Of a DNA stretch of 64,000 bases, positions 21,001 through 32,455 are shown in pieces. The DNA is taken from the NCBI GenBank assembly GCA_946965045.2, contig OX337241.1, forward strand, positions 2,103,744 to 2,167,743, given 5' to 3'. Within the stretch, counting starts at the first letter, position 1. Each line of letters opens with the position of its first letter. The DNA is from Epithemia pelagica (lineage: Eukaryota; Bacillariophyta; Bacillariophyceae; Surirellales; Surirellaceae). Under the pieces are notes generated by a model. The model was not told where the DNA came from. It was given only the letters and a program-made list of their open reading frames with translations, and did not search any database. A program made the translations under genes and the position numbers.

Positions 21001-23609
21001 CCAACACCTGGCTTCTTTGCCTTGAGTATGTCTGTGACTTATTGAACCATACATCATCACCCACCCATTCCGGTCGCACTCCTCTTGAGGCTCTCTCCGG
21101 ACGCCCACCCGACATTACTCATCTCTTGTTCTTTCCTTTCTGGGATGAGGTTTACTACCGTGTCGACCCCGCTGAACCCAATTCCGGTTCATATCCATCT
21201 TCTTCTGATGAGAAACTTGGCCACTGGGTTGGTTTTGCTCACAACGTTGGTGATTCTTTTACTTGGAAGATTCTCACCCAGGATAACCAGATAATCTACC
21301 GTTCTGCCGTTCGCCGTGTTGCATCCACTACACCTAACCTACGTGTGGATCGACCTTCAGGGGAGGATTCGTCTGAGAAGGATGACAATGATAAGCAAGC
21401 TGACACTGTCTTCATTCGCAGTGATAGTGAAGATCCATCCAAACCAATGCCCACGATCGATTTTGACGACATGATAGGACGCACATTCCTATGCGACACA
21501 GAAGAAAATGGGGAGCGACACCGTGCACGTGTCATCAAACGAGTCATTGATCTTAATGAAGAAGCAACGAAACAGGAAGAACGTGTCAAGTACATCTACC
21601 GAAAGACAAATTCTGATGTTGATGAGATGATATCCTATAATCAACTCATGGAGTATATCGAACAAGATAACCAAGCTCAAACCTCTGGAGATAATCTTTT
21701 CAGGTTCAGGGACGTCATTGCCCATCAAGGCCCACTGAACACAACTGATCCAGATTACAAGGGGAGCAAATATAATTTGCTTGTTGATTGGGAAACTGGG
21801 GAGACTACCTATGAACCTTTATCACTCATCGCCAATGATGATCCGATCACTGTAGCAATTTATGGAAAGAAACATGGTTTACTCAACGAACCTGGATGGA
21901 AGCATTTGAAACGTTATGTCAAAACAAGCAAACGTCTCATTCGAGCAGCCAAACAGTCAAGGATTAAACAAGTTCACCATTCCGTCAAGTATAAGTTTGG
22001 ATTCCAAGTACCGCGCAATTATGAGGAAGCTGTCGCTCTTGATAAACAACATGGCAACACAAGGTGGCAGGATGCAACAGAATTAGAATTGTCACAGATC
22101 CAGTCCTACAAGACATTCAAGGATTTTGGGAAAGCCATCTTCATTAAAGGGAAAGTATCCAATGCACCTGAAGGATATCATAAGATACGTGTACATCTTG
22201 TCTTTGACGTAAAACATGATGGACGACATAAAGCAAGACTTGTCGCAGATGGACATTTCACAAAAGAACCTGTTGAGACAATCTATTTAGGTGTTGTTTC
22301 CATTCGCAACCTCCGCATTGCCTTATTCCTGGGTACTTTGAATGACTTGGAAATATGGGGAGCAGATATTGGAAACGCATATCTGGAAGCCTTGACAGGG
22401 GAGAAAATTTTCATTGTCGCAGGACCTGAATTCAAGGAATTAGAAGGTCACATCCTGATTATATACAAGGCACTTTATGGATTGAAGTCATCAGGCGCAC
22501 GCTGGCATGATGTCTTATTCGATGTTTTGACAGACATGGGATTTTCACCAAGCAAAGCAGATCCGGATATCTGGATGAGGAAAGCACCTGGAGAAGACTG
22601 TTACGAATACATTGCCGTATACGTTGATGACTTAGCCATTATTTCTACTGATCCTGGGAATATCTGCAAGATCCTGAAGGAGAAATACAACTTCAAACTC
22701 AAAGGAGATGGACCTATTGATTTCCACTTGGGATGTTGTTACACCAAGGATTCTGATGGAACATTAGTAGCAGATCCAAGACGCTACATTGGTAAGATGA
22801 TGGACACTTTCGAACGAATCTTCAAGGAGAAACCCAAGAAAGCCAAAACACCTCTTATTGGTGGAGACCATCCTGAATTGGATGATTCTGAGCTCCTTGA
22901 TGAAGAAGGTACTAGCCATTTCCAAACTCTGATTGGACAACTCCAATGGGTGATCACTATTGGTCGTTTCGATGTCTTCACCGCTACAATGACGCTATCA
23001 CGCTTTCGTGCTGCTCCGAGGAAAGGACATCTTGATAGAGCCAAGCGTATCTATGGATACCTTGCACATCTCCCAGAAGGCGCAATCAGATTTAGGATTG
23101 GAGAGCCTGATTATTCAAGTCTTCCTACCCAAGAATTTGATTGGACTCGCACTGTCTATTCGAATGCAAGTGAACGTATTCCTGAAGACTGCCCAACACC
23201 TCTTGGCCGCTATGTTACCACAACTCATTATGTTGATGCCAATCTCATGCATGACATAGTCACTGGTAAATCCGTCACTGCTGTTCTACATTTGTTGAAC
23301 GGAACACCTATTGACTGGTACAGCAAGAGACAGAGCACGGTGGAAACTGCTACCTATGGATCCGAGTTTGTGGCTGCAAGGACAGCAATAGATCAGATTA
23401 CAGAATTACGACATTCTCTCCGCTACCTTGGAGTACCTATCCGAGAGCGAAGTTACATGTACGGAGATAACAGATCTGTTGTGCTCAATGCAACCGTTCC
23501 TCATTCCATACTATCCAAGAGACACCATCTTCTGTCATACCACCGAGTTCGTGAAGCCATCGCAGCAAAGTATGTTGCATTCTACCGTTGGTCCTCGGAG
23601 GGGATGTAG
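18063..23609 (+). pseudogene. Copia gag-pol polyprotein, interrupted near its C-terminus (element A)
   Basis: The ATG at 18063 follows the leader and opens 1,848 codons. Residues 1-500 are gag-like (RDATAYEVFKDERYYDSFW and a conserved coiled region). The protease has LIDRGANGG (Asp578). Integrase acidic residues are visible near 869 (SDTPA), 923 (ISDGGSS) and 959 (NKAENRYQ). The RT catalytic YVDD is near residue 1520, and RNase H follows. After VAKYVAFY the frame enters the 1.6-kb insertion and stops at 23609. The true last ~53 codons lie at 25183-25346. Without the insertion it would match the 1,895-residue product of element B. Confidence 0.9.
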
Positions 23610-23874
23610 GATCCCAGCACGTGCCTAGTTACAATAGCCCAAAATATTACTGTAGCTCGTTTTTATAGTTAGCGTATATAAGTAATATTAGATGAAAATT
23701 AAGCGGGCCAAAATGTGAGCGCACGAACGAGACACAACAGAGAGAGCAAAGTAACACGACAACAATCCAACAGCACAAGAGGTAAAAACAACACAACAAT
23801 GGAACCAACAGCACAACAAAGCAAGCACAGGGACAATCAGTGCAAGGCAAGGCAACACAACAACCAACCACAAT

Positions 23875-24000
23875 GAGCACAGGGACAACCAAAGCAACAC
23901 AACAACCAACCACCGCGAGCACAGGGACAACCAAAGCGACACAACAACCAACCAAAGCAAGCACCGGGACAACCAAAGCAACACAACACCAAACACAGCA
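23875..24000 (+). repeat. 42-bp tandem repeat, about three copies, followed by a (GA)n tract
   Basis: Units of GAGCACAGGGACAACCAAAG and following bases repeat every 42 bp, encoding STGTTKATQQPTTA-like units if translated. A GA-dinucleotide run follows at about 24172-24206. Confidence 0.9.
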
Positions 24001-24168
24001 ATCAAAGAGACAGGAAACAGGGCAGGGCAACCACATCAACAAAGGCAAGGCAACCAACAAGCAACATAGGAAGACAACAAGCAACAACACAATCAGCCAA
24101 CCGAAGACACAGAGAAACACAACAACCAACCAAAGTCACAGTCAAAGGTCCAACAGTTCAAGAACAAC

Positions 24169-24208
<40 letters not shown>

Positions 24209-24972
24209 AACAACCAAGCAGTGGAACAGGAAGAACATGAACCATCCACAGATACCACAAGAGCCAACAAACCCCAACCAGCCGAAGCAAGGACACAGCA
24301 TCAGACCATTCACCAGAAACAAAACAAAGAACAAGACATGGTTAGAGATGCCATGGATTAAGATGCAGCAATCAAACAAAAACAGGAGGTGGAACATACC
24401 TATTGGAAGCAGGAAGATTTTGTTGGAAGAAAAAAGGGAGATTCTGCTCGTCCATGTGCTGTAACAAAGTAGAAAGCACATCTGTTAGTAACAAGAGCAT
24501 TAAGAATGGTAAGAGAAGGATCAGACTGCACTTACTTTGATTGCTGGATGCCTGCCATGGATGTTTGTGTCCATGGTCATCCACCGAATGCAAATTTTGA
24601 TCGAACGAGGAAAAATGAGACGAGAGATGGAATGAGAAACCTGCCACAGTGACAGTGTGGCCCGTAATCCGCACGTAGAAGCAGTACAAAGAAAATGCGA
24701 CCGGAGAATGCTGGCGCGCACAAATTCAGACGTGCGTGACACATGACCCGGTCACAAGTCATAAGCAATGATTGACGGTCGGTTGGGGTAGACACGATCA
24801 ATCTAATTAGCAACCATCTTCTTAAGTAGCTCTGCCTAAGTGATTAGGAAAGTGCCTAAGTATCAGAATCTTACATCTAAGTAGGTCTATTATATCGGAT
24901 TGTTGTCGGCATGTGGAATGTCTAAGAACTAAGATTACTTAGTCCCCTCCTCGGACGCAACGGAAGCGCACG

Positions 24973-25176
24973 ACATCTGCTCCTCGTTGTGAGTCTCGTC
25001 GGGGGCACTTCTCGGGGCCTAGCTCCTCGGCGGGCAATAGGTCCTCGTCGTGTACTGCCCCAAATCCACTTAACGTGGATTTGATAGGGCAGTACACTCC
25101 TCGGACCTATTGCCCTTCTCGGAGTTAGGCACCCTCGTCGTGCCTCCCTCCTCGTCTCACTCCTCGGAGCAGATGT
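24973..25176. repeat. 204-bp palindrome with ten same-orientation YYCTCG motifs
   Basis: Outer arms ACATCTGC (24973) and GCAGATGT (25169) enclose paired blocks: GTGAG/CTCAC, GGGGCAC/GTGCCTCC, GGCCTAGC/GTTAGGCAC, GGGCAATAGG/CCTATTGCCC, TGTACTGCCC/GGGCAGTACA and AAATCCAC/GTGGATTT. Between blocks a motif of the TCCTCG, TTCTCG or CCCTCG type keeps plus orientation on both arms. The ten copies start at 24981, 24994, 25009, 25024, 25042, 25098, 25116, 25132, 25149 and 25161. Function unknown. Confidence 0.9.
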
Positions 25177-25182
25177 AGAACT

Positions 25183-25346
25183 ACTACTGGAAAGATGGAA
25201 AGACCAACCCTGCCGATATCCTTAGCAAACATTGGGATTTCGTATCTATTTGGCCCATGCTCAAGCCATTGTTGTTTTGGAAAGGAGAAGTTCAAGACCT
25301 CAACAAATCCAATGATGACAAGGCTGAAACGACGAGTTGTGGGGAG
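25183..25346 (+). pseudogene. Displaced C-terminal end of copia gag-pol (element A)
   Basis: This segment encodes WKDGKTNPADILSKHWDF and onward to CGEC, the end of RNase H seen in element B. It is separated from 18063-23585 by the insertion. The purine-rich TTGTGGGGAG just before the LTR is the likely polypurine tract. Confidence 0.9.
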
Positions 25347-26129
25347 TGTTAGAATTCTCACCGTCTATGGTGGTTAGATTCTACATCTCATCGATTCCCC
25401 ATGTCACATAGCCTCGTGCTATCGCATCATGCCATCTAGCTTCGAGCTATGTTCCCTAGCTTCGCGCTATATCGACCCATTTTTCTTCGCAAATCATGAA
25501 AAGTGAGAATAGATTGACAAACTCACTCTCAAGACTAAACTGGGTCGTGCGGTATTACAACGGACATAAATTTGGCCGTTGCTCGGACATTATACTAACA
25601 CCCTAAGCGTACGCGCCCGAAATCATCGAGCGCGCCCAAGCGACATCCGAGCGCTGTCGGCATCTATCCGACCCAACGGTCTAAGTATCCCAAGCACGAC
25701 ACACGATCACGCGAGACCATATTTCCATTCCCACAATCTCCAAATTGTCAACAAGTTGCGCGCCATGAAAACAACTATGCCAACCCAAAGCAAGAGCTGT
25801 TGACCCTGTATATGTTATCCGTCCACATATACATGTCATATACATCACATGAATTGACTCCAACTATTCCAAACCTGTTGCCGCCAAGAACCTATGATAC
25901 ATGACCCTTGGCAGGACCGAACATTTCACGTAGACCTATCGTAGTAATCAACATACAATCTAACAATATCACCATTTATCACATCTTCTTTTGTGTCCCG
26001 ACTATCCTTCTGATAGACTTCGACTTGCTTGCTTCTCTGACCCTGAGAAGCTTGTATCGGTTGGTGACCTACCTGATTGTCTGCTCTACCGAGCATCAAT
26101 GTCCCTACGATTCAGAAAGAATTGTAACA
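25347..26129 (+). repeat. 3' LTR of copia element A
   Basis: 783 bp. It differs from the 5' LTR at about five bases and is followed by CTGGG. Confidence 0.95.
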
Positions 26130-29100
26130 CTGGGCGTCTGGTGGGTAGGCGTGGAAGTCGGTGACTCGAAAAGGGAAAGTGTTGGTGAAGAGGGAAGCAA
26201 AGTGTGAGTGGATGTCGAGGAAAGGGCGATGGTTGGATGGGGTTGGAGATGTCAGACCTGTCGTGGGGGGGAAGAAAGCGGTGGTGTGGGCTTTGGGGTA
26301 GTGTTCGGAGGTGGCGAGGCGAAGGGAGCGTCCTAGGGAATTAAGGAGGGCAGGGACGGCGGTGGTGCGGTGGCAGGGGTAGCCGAGGCCACCGAGGGCG
26401 CAGGAAAGGTGGGCAAGATAAAGCGAGTGGTCGGGGATGTGTTTCGTGTGGGTCAGGTGGCACAGGAAGGTTTTGGTGATTTGGTCGAGGCGTGGAGACA
26501 GGAAGTTTTGCCAAATGGTAGAGTTGGGTGGCGTGTTGGAACGGTGGCGGAGGAAGAGAAGGATGTCATCGGCCAAGAGATGTGTAATTTTTGGCAGAAC
26601 ACAAGAGCGGAAGAGGATGGATTTGGTTTGGGAGTTCTGCAAAGCTCGGATGGCGGTGGCAGACTTTTCGATGTGGTCGAGGCGGGCGGAGAGGAAGTTT
26701 TGGATGAAAGAGTCGCTTCCAATTGGGTGCCCGAGGAAGCGTGTTCCGTCGGTAATTTCCGCGGCGGACGGGTCGTCGGGGTTGAGGAAGGCTAAGGCGT
26801 TTTGCAGGTGGGTGCGGTTGACGCTGGAGAGGGTGGGTTGGGGACTGGTGCCGGTGGTGGAGGTCAAGATTTTTGTTTTGGTTTTGTTGAGGTGAATGCC
26901 GTAAGGTTTGCCGAGAGAATCGAATTCGTTGAGAAAGGGCAGCAAATCTTCGTGCAAGAGACAAACGGACGTGTCGTCCATGACACTGGCGGTGTGACTC
27001 ACTCCGCCCAGGTTATCGTCTGCTGTGATGTGTTGGCGGATTCGTTCGAGGGCGCGGGTTGATAATGTTTTGTTGACGGTAGCGGTGAGGGCGGACAGGA
27101 CGAGACATGCGAATAATGGGCTTAAGGGGCAGCCCTGACTGAAACCCTCTGGCTGGTTGAGTGTGTGGTTGTTGCCTTCATGGTCTTGATACCAGTTGTT
27201 TGTATCAGCGGCATAGAGGAGGTCGAAGAGGGCGAGTAGGGGTTTTGTGGCGTCGTTGCGTTGGAGTATTTCTCGGCATCGCGACCGAGAACATGCGTTG
27301 AACATGTTTGTCAGATCGAGGAGGATGAGTGCTCTGGAGGGAGGTGTGGAGTTGTCCTTGGTGATGTATCGGTCGATGTGTTGTTGTGTGAGGTGGGCGG
27401 TAAAATCGACTCCTCCGCTAGTGTTTATTCCGTATTGACCTTGTTGTGTGAGTAGAGGTTCGATGTCGTTGGAGGTGAGGGAGAGGGCGATGGTGGCAGC
27501 GGCGCGACGAAGTGCAGTGCCGATACCGATGGGCCGGAGTTTGTTGAGGTTGTTCATATCCTTGTGGAGAGCGAAAAAGTGGATTGAAGAGAAGTATGGC
27601 CGGATGGATGATGGAATCTGGTTGTTGAGGAGAAAGGTAAAGAGTTTTTTCAAGTTGTGGAAATAAGGTCGGTCTGAGGCTGGATGTGTGGTGGAGCGTT
27701 GGAGGCCAAGAGCTCTCAGGCTGTCGATGGAGGCGGAGAAGGGGCCCGGGGCGGTTCCTTGGCTGAGGCGATGGAGTCCTTGTTCGAAGACACTGTCGGG
27801 GAGGGTTGTGTGGTGGTTTGGTGTGTATTGGTGGTTGCGTAGGTTGTGGGGTGGATCAATGCGGGGTGGATAGAGGGTGGTTGCGACGATGTTGATTCGT
27901 TCTGGGGTGAGTGTTGCTATGGGCATGGTGGCGGTGAGACGGTTGTGGGCGGCCCGTATGTTGCCGAGGTCTGCTGCTTGCTGTGCGAAGGAGGCCATGG
28001 ATGTGGGGGTGGGTGTTGTTGGTGTGGTGTTGTGGGGTTGTTGTTGGTGTTTGTGTTTGTTTGTGCGTTTGTGGCGGTGGAGGTGGGGAGGTGGTGGGTG
28101 CCAGATTGTGTTGTAGAGGAGGATGAGGTCTCCTTGTTTCAATTGGGCTACTCGGTGTTTGAGGGCGTTGTGGTGTGTTCGATGGGGAGTTTGTTGGATT
28201 GGGGCGAGGAGGAGTGCTTCGAGGAGAAATAAGAGTTTCCAGAACGGGACACTATCTGTGTTGTGCTTGTGATGGGTTGTTCTGGTAGTGGTGGCGAAGG
28301 GGAGGGAGGCTTGGTTGGTCCAATCTACGACCATGTTCATGGTCTGGAGAAAGAGGCGCTTGGCTTGTGGTTTGAGCTTGGTGAAGGATGAGCGGCGGAA
28401 TGGCGGCGGTGTGAGGTCGAGATTGTACAGGAAAGCTAGTTGATCGAGCCATTGTTGAGTTTGGGAGGCGGACAAGTGGCGCAGTGTATGTTGAACAATG
28501 TTGATGTTGGTGTCCTGGCGACAGTGGCTTTTGTTGACGTGGGCTTGGAGGTGTCTTGGGGTGAGGTAGATGGCGTTGGGCTCGTTGCAGAGTCGACACG
28601 GGTGAAGTTGGTGTTGATGACAAAAGCGGTCACTAAGGTGGGTGGTTGGTTGGTCTGGGTGTGCTTGTTGGAGGTGGAGTCGTAGTTGGTCTGTTGTTTG
28701 GCGTGGAGTGGCTGAGGGGGTGGAGTGCCAGGAGCAGGAGGGGTAGGGGCAGGGGGTGGAATTGGATGTTTGGGGGCGACTGGTCATTTTTGGGCTGTGT
28801 TCCCCGAGGGGTGGTGTTGGTTTGTGGGGTGAGAGTCGATGTCCATCGCGTTGGTGGGGGGGGTCGTTCTGGAAGGTGGTGGTTGGGTCATTGAGGAGAT
28901 CATGGGCGAATTGCCAAATGGTTTTGGCATCTGTGGTGTTGAAGGAGGTAAGTTTATTTGTGACTTGGTCGGCGAAGGTGGTCAGGAGCGTCGGGTTGTT
29001 ACTGCGAATGTAGTCATCTAACAGCTCCAATTCGTGTGTTGTGTCTTGTGAAAATGAGAAGTGGCCAGTGGGGATGAGGTGTAGGAGGTGGTCGGAAGGG

Positions 29101-32100
29101 CGTGTGTGTTCGTCTGGGGAGTTGTTGGCATCGGGGTTGTTTTTCGTGTTGTGTGTGAGGAGGTTTGAGTCGGGGGGAGGAGTGGTGGGAGCATCCGTGG
29201 GGTTGTCGTCTTCATCTTCTTCGGCGAGGGCGGCGAAGTGGTTGGAGCGGAGCGGGGTGGGTGGTTTGCTGTCGACGGATGGGAGTGGGGCGTCGTGTGG
29301 GGATGCGGGGCGTTTGCGAGTTTGTAGTGTTTCGTCCGTGTTGTCTGGTTCATGGAAGGGTTCGGTGTCGGGTGTCGGGGAAGATGGAGGGGTGGTGAGG
29401 TCGACGAAATTGTGGATTGGGTTAAACCTGTTGGCTAAGGCCGCGAGGCGTTTGGTGCGTTGGATGGAGGAGGGTCGGTGTGGAGAAGGGGTCGGTGGTG
29501 TTGTGGAGGCGATGGTCGCGGTGGTGGTGAGGAGGAGGTTGGTGGGGAATGCGGCTAGTTTTTGTGGGATGTTGGCGGGGGTGACATGGATGGTTCCCAA
29601 GTTGCAATGGAGATAGAGGTGGTGGCTCTCCGGGGAGGGGTTGTGGGCGGTGAACTGTGGGAAGATGCCTCGGTAGTCCTTGAGGTGGTATAAGGCGTCC
29701 CAGTCGTCTGGGGTAGCTTGGGGGTTTATGTTGTGGAGGCGTACGACGGTGCATGTCGAGTAGTTTTGTTCGATGGTCTTGAGGCTGTTGACGTATTCGG
29801 TGCGTTCAAGGGGATTTTCTGGGAAGGGGAGTAGGTGAAACGGGGTGTTGTGGTAGGTGAGGTCATGTTTATTGGCGGCGGTGTATGTTTCCGTGGCTTC
29901 GAGGAGGGTGTCGAATTTCTCGGTTGAAGATGCGGAGATGATGAGGGTTGGTAGGGTGAGGTGTGGGCCCTTGGGAGATTGGCTGCCCGTGATTGTACCG
30001 TCACGGAGGCCAATGTGGGTGTTGAAATCCTCGGTCAGGTGGAGGTCGTCGGGTAGGAAGGGGAGGAGTTGTTTGCGGATGGCGGCGAGGACGTCTAGAA
30101 AAGCGCGTTTGTGGAAAAGGGTTTTCGGAGGGAGGCCTGCTAGGATGCCGAGACCACGACAGTCGGTGTGGTTGCACGCGGGTGCATACAAGCGGAGTTG
30201 GGAGTCGTGTTCGTTGGTGGTGGGGTGGGATTCTTGGGTACCTGGAGGGAGGATGTCTCGGATCCCGGTGGTGGGGTCCAGCGTGAAACCGGAGTGGTGG
30301 TGGTGGTTCCACTTTTGTAAAATGAATTTGCGGGCTTGTTCGTGAAAAAGCTCGGGATCGAATTGGTCGTCTGTGGCTGTTGGGCGGAGTTTGACTTGGA
30401 ATGTGGACACGTGGCCTCGTGGCGTGGAGTTTGTGATGCCGCGTCGGGGTGGGGAGGGGATCTTGGTGTTTTGGTACGTAACTTCGTGGACTTGGAGGAG
30501 GATGATGTTTTCTCGGGTCTTGTGGTGCTCTAACGTGGCTTCGATTATGTTTTTGATGGTGGTGCCGCTGAGGGGAGGGAGGCGTTGTTCGCGTTGTGGG
30601 TCGGGGTCGTGGTGGACGTAGGCGTTCCAGACGATCATGCCGGTGGGGGTGTCGGTGGGGTTGTCCTCGTTGTGGTAGGAGTACGGGCTGGGCGGGGTGG
30701 CTTGTTTCGTGGAGTGTTTGGGTGTCTTGTAGGGGTTGGTGATGGACGGGGGGTTGGGGTTGGAGGGTTTGGTGGTGGGTGTGTTGGTAGGGGCGGACGG
30801 GGTCTTGGGTGTCGCGGTTGGCGTGGTGGTGGGAGACGGCGTGGTGGTGGTGGGAGACGGTGTCGTGTTGGCGGTGGAGGAGGCGGTCGTGGGGGTGGGG
30901 GTGCGTTGAAGGTGGGGAGGGGACGTGGGCTTGGACATAGAGCGAAGGGTCTTGTTGAAATGGTCGAATGCAGTGGGTGACGGGGAGGGCTTGTGCTTGT
31001 TTTTCTTGTTTTTGTTTTTGTTGGGCAGGGGGGTGAGGGTGGAGATGGGGACGTGGTCGGTTCCTTGGTGGGAAAGGCGGTTTTGGCGAGCAAGAGGCGG
31101 TGCCATGGTGGAGGTGAGTAGAATCAGGAGCGCTTTTGGTAGTTGAGTAATGATAAGGACGTTTTTGGGACAAAACTGATTTTGTGAGCTAGGTTGCGTG
31201 TGGGAGGGTTGAGGGGTTGGTTGGGTCGGTTGGGGATGGGGGCTTGGGGGGTAGTGTGCGGTGGAGTGTACCGGTTGGGGGGAGGTGTCAGGTTGCGTCT
31301 GTTTGGGGCGTACGTTGGATGATTGGTTTGTTCTTGGGTGTCGAGGGGTGTCACGCGGGCGGGTGGCGGAAGTCTTGTGGCATCTGTTGGGAGTCGGTTG
31401 GGTTGGATGTGGTGTGAGATGGTGTCGGATAGTGGTGTCAAGTCTTCTGGTTGGGGTCAGGGGAAGGAAACGTGGTGCGGTTGTTGTTCTGTATGGGTTG
31501 TCCGGGCATCTGGTTGCGGTCAGAATTGGGGGTTCGTGGTGGTAGAAGGTGTTCCGGTAGCTGGTAGGGGTGTGGCATGGGCGTACGTTGGATGATTGGT
31601 TTGTTCTTGGGTGTCGAGGGGTGTCACGCGGGCGGGTGGCAGAAGTCTGGTGGCATCTGTTGGGAGTCGGTTGGGTTGGATGTGGTGTGAGATGGTGCCG
31701 GAGAGTGGTGTCGAGCCTTCTGGTTGGGGTCAGGGGAAGAAAACGTGGTGCGGTTGTTGTTCTGTATGGGTTGCCCGGGCATCTGGTTGGGGTCAGAATT
31801 GGGGGTTCGTGGTGGTAGAAGGTGTTCCGGGAGCTGGTAGGGGTGTGGCATGTGTGAGTGGTGTCAAGGTTGCGGGATTGGTTGGAGTGTCCGTTGTGAG
31901 TAGTTGGGGAAGTGGAAGTGGAAGTGGTGTGTGTGTTTGTGTGTGTGGTGCGCGTCGGTTGGTGTCTGGGGGATGGTGGTTGGTTGGGTGTTTGGGTGGT
32001 GGGGGCTGGGGACCATGGTGAGCAAGGAGGTGTTTGGGGCGGCAAGGGGAGAGGAAATGACGCGAAGTACTTGCGCTGTGAGGTTAGGTGACTGGGACCG

Positions 32101-32231
32101 GCTGTGGGGGTTGGGGAGTCGGTAAGGTGTGATGCTGGTGGTCGGGAGAAGGTGGGTCGTGCCGTGCGGGGGCCATGGGGCGGAAAAGCCGTTTCGTGGA
32201 ACGGCGGTTTCCGCGGCCGGTGCACCATCAT
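26130..32231 (-). CDS. Non-LTR retrotransposon polyprotein, N-terminal ~2,030 residues
   Basis: The frame opens at ATG 32231 (MMVHRPRKPP) and runs uninterrupted into the copia LTR. Residues 1-550 are Pro/Thr/His-rich and include two copies of a 91-residue unit. A folded ORF1-like region spans about 560-1000. Two C2H2 fingers occur at about 1150-1225 (CPYPSC...H, CRLCNEP...H). The RT spans about 1480-1830, with LRPIGIGTALRR, LLDLTNMFNACSR, GFSQGCPLSPLF and the catalytic VMDDTSVCL. It would nick DNA and prime reverse transcription at the target. No APE-type endonuclease is seen. It is split by element A, so its function is lost unless both parts act separately. Confidence 0.85.
31308..31853. 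repeat. 273-bp tandem duplication inside the non-LTR ORF
   Basis: Units 31308-31580 and 31581-31853 are near-identical and in frame (273 = 91 codons), so the duplication lengthens the low-complexity N-terminus without breaking it. Each starts GCGTACGTTGGATGATTGG. Confidence 0.9.
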
Positions 32232-32334
32232 AATGGCTACCAGGTTACCGACGGGAGGGCGGCTACTTGTGGTTGGTCTCTATTGGGGATGGTCGTCTTC
32301 GTCGTCGATTTGTTCTTGTTTTCGGGTTGTTTTT

Positions 32335-32455
32335 GTCATTGTCCGTGTCATGGGACAGACTGGACTGGAGAATCGCGACCGATGGATGTGGCCTGCGCCC
32401 GAGCGTGCGCCAGCAAGCACGGCTCGTGTGAGCGCTCTATTAAATAGGGCGCATG
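32335..32455. repeat. Duplicated segment, copy 2 piece c
   Basis: ACTGGAGAATCGCGACCGATG through AGCAAGCACGGCTCGTGT to ATTAAATAGGGCGC matches copy 1 at about 1435-1542. It is the right end of the exploded duplicate and lies upstream of the gene at 32705. It may now serve as that gene's promoter. Confidence 0.85.

Larger units (their letters stand above)
23586..25182 (+). mobile_element. 1.6-kb insertion in copia element A, unclassified
   Basis: Comparison with element B shows 1,597 extra bases here. CTAC is present on both sides, a possible 4-bp target duplication. Near its ends are direct repeats TCCTCGGAGGGGATGTAG (23592) and TCCTCGGAGCAGATGTAG (25161), with 16 of 18 bases alike. Inside are a 42-bp tandem repeat, a (GA)n tract and a large palindrome at the 3' end. 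The only longer ORF (23840-24361) is a translation of the tandem repeats. It appears to be a non-autonomous element. Confidence 0.8.
16144..26129 (+). mobile_element. Ty1/copia (CoDi-like) element A, 9,986 bp including a nested insertion
   Basis: Two 783-bp LTRs (TGTTAG...GTAACA) differ at about five positions. They are flanked by the 5-bp duplication CTGGG (16139-16143 and 26130-26134). Between them lie a PBS, a broken ORF1, a conserved leader, and a gag-pol ORF interrupted at 23585 by a 1.6-kb insertion. It is inserted in the non-LTR element. The near-identical LTRs indicate a recent insertion. Confidence 0.95.
15241..32334 (-). mobile_element. Non-LTR retrotransposon split by a copia insertion
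   Basis: The element lies on the minus strand. Its 3' end is near 15241, where the plus strand shows a T-rich tail (TCTTTTGTTTTTTCG). Its 5' end is near 32334. A candidate target-site duplication is GGTTGTTCTTTTGT at about 15235 against GGTTGTTTTTGT at about 32318. The coding region is 32231-26130, continues after a 9,986-bp copia insertion at 16138, and ends at 15303. Zinc fingers before the RT, no visible APE endonuclease, and a C-terminal CxC...DPYGDH...C domain point to an R2/NeSL-like (restriction-like endonuclease) lineage. That placement is inference. Confidence 0.7.

Noticed and set aside
23840-24361. 173-codon ORF in the 1.6-kb insertion
   Set aside because: It is a translation of 42-bp and GA repeats with no domain; low complexity explains the open frame.
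26370-32021. Many plus-strand ORFs across the non-LTR element
   Set aside because: They are antisense shadows of the long Pro/Thr/His-rich minus-strand ORF.
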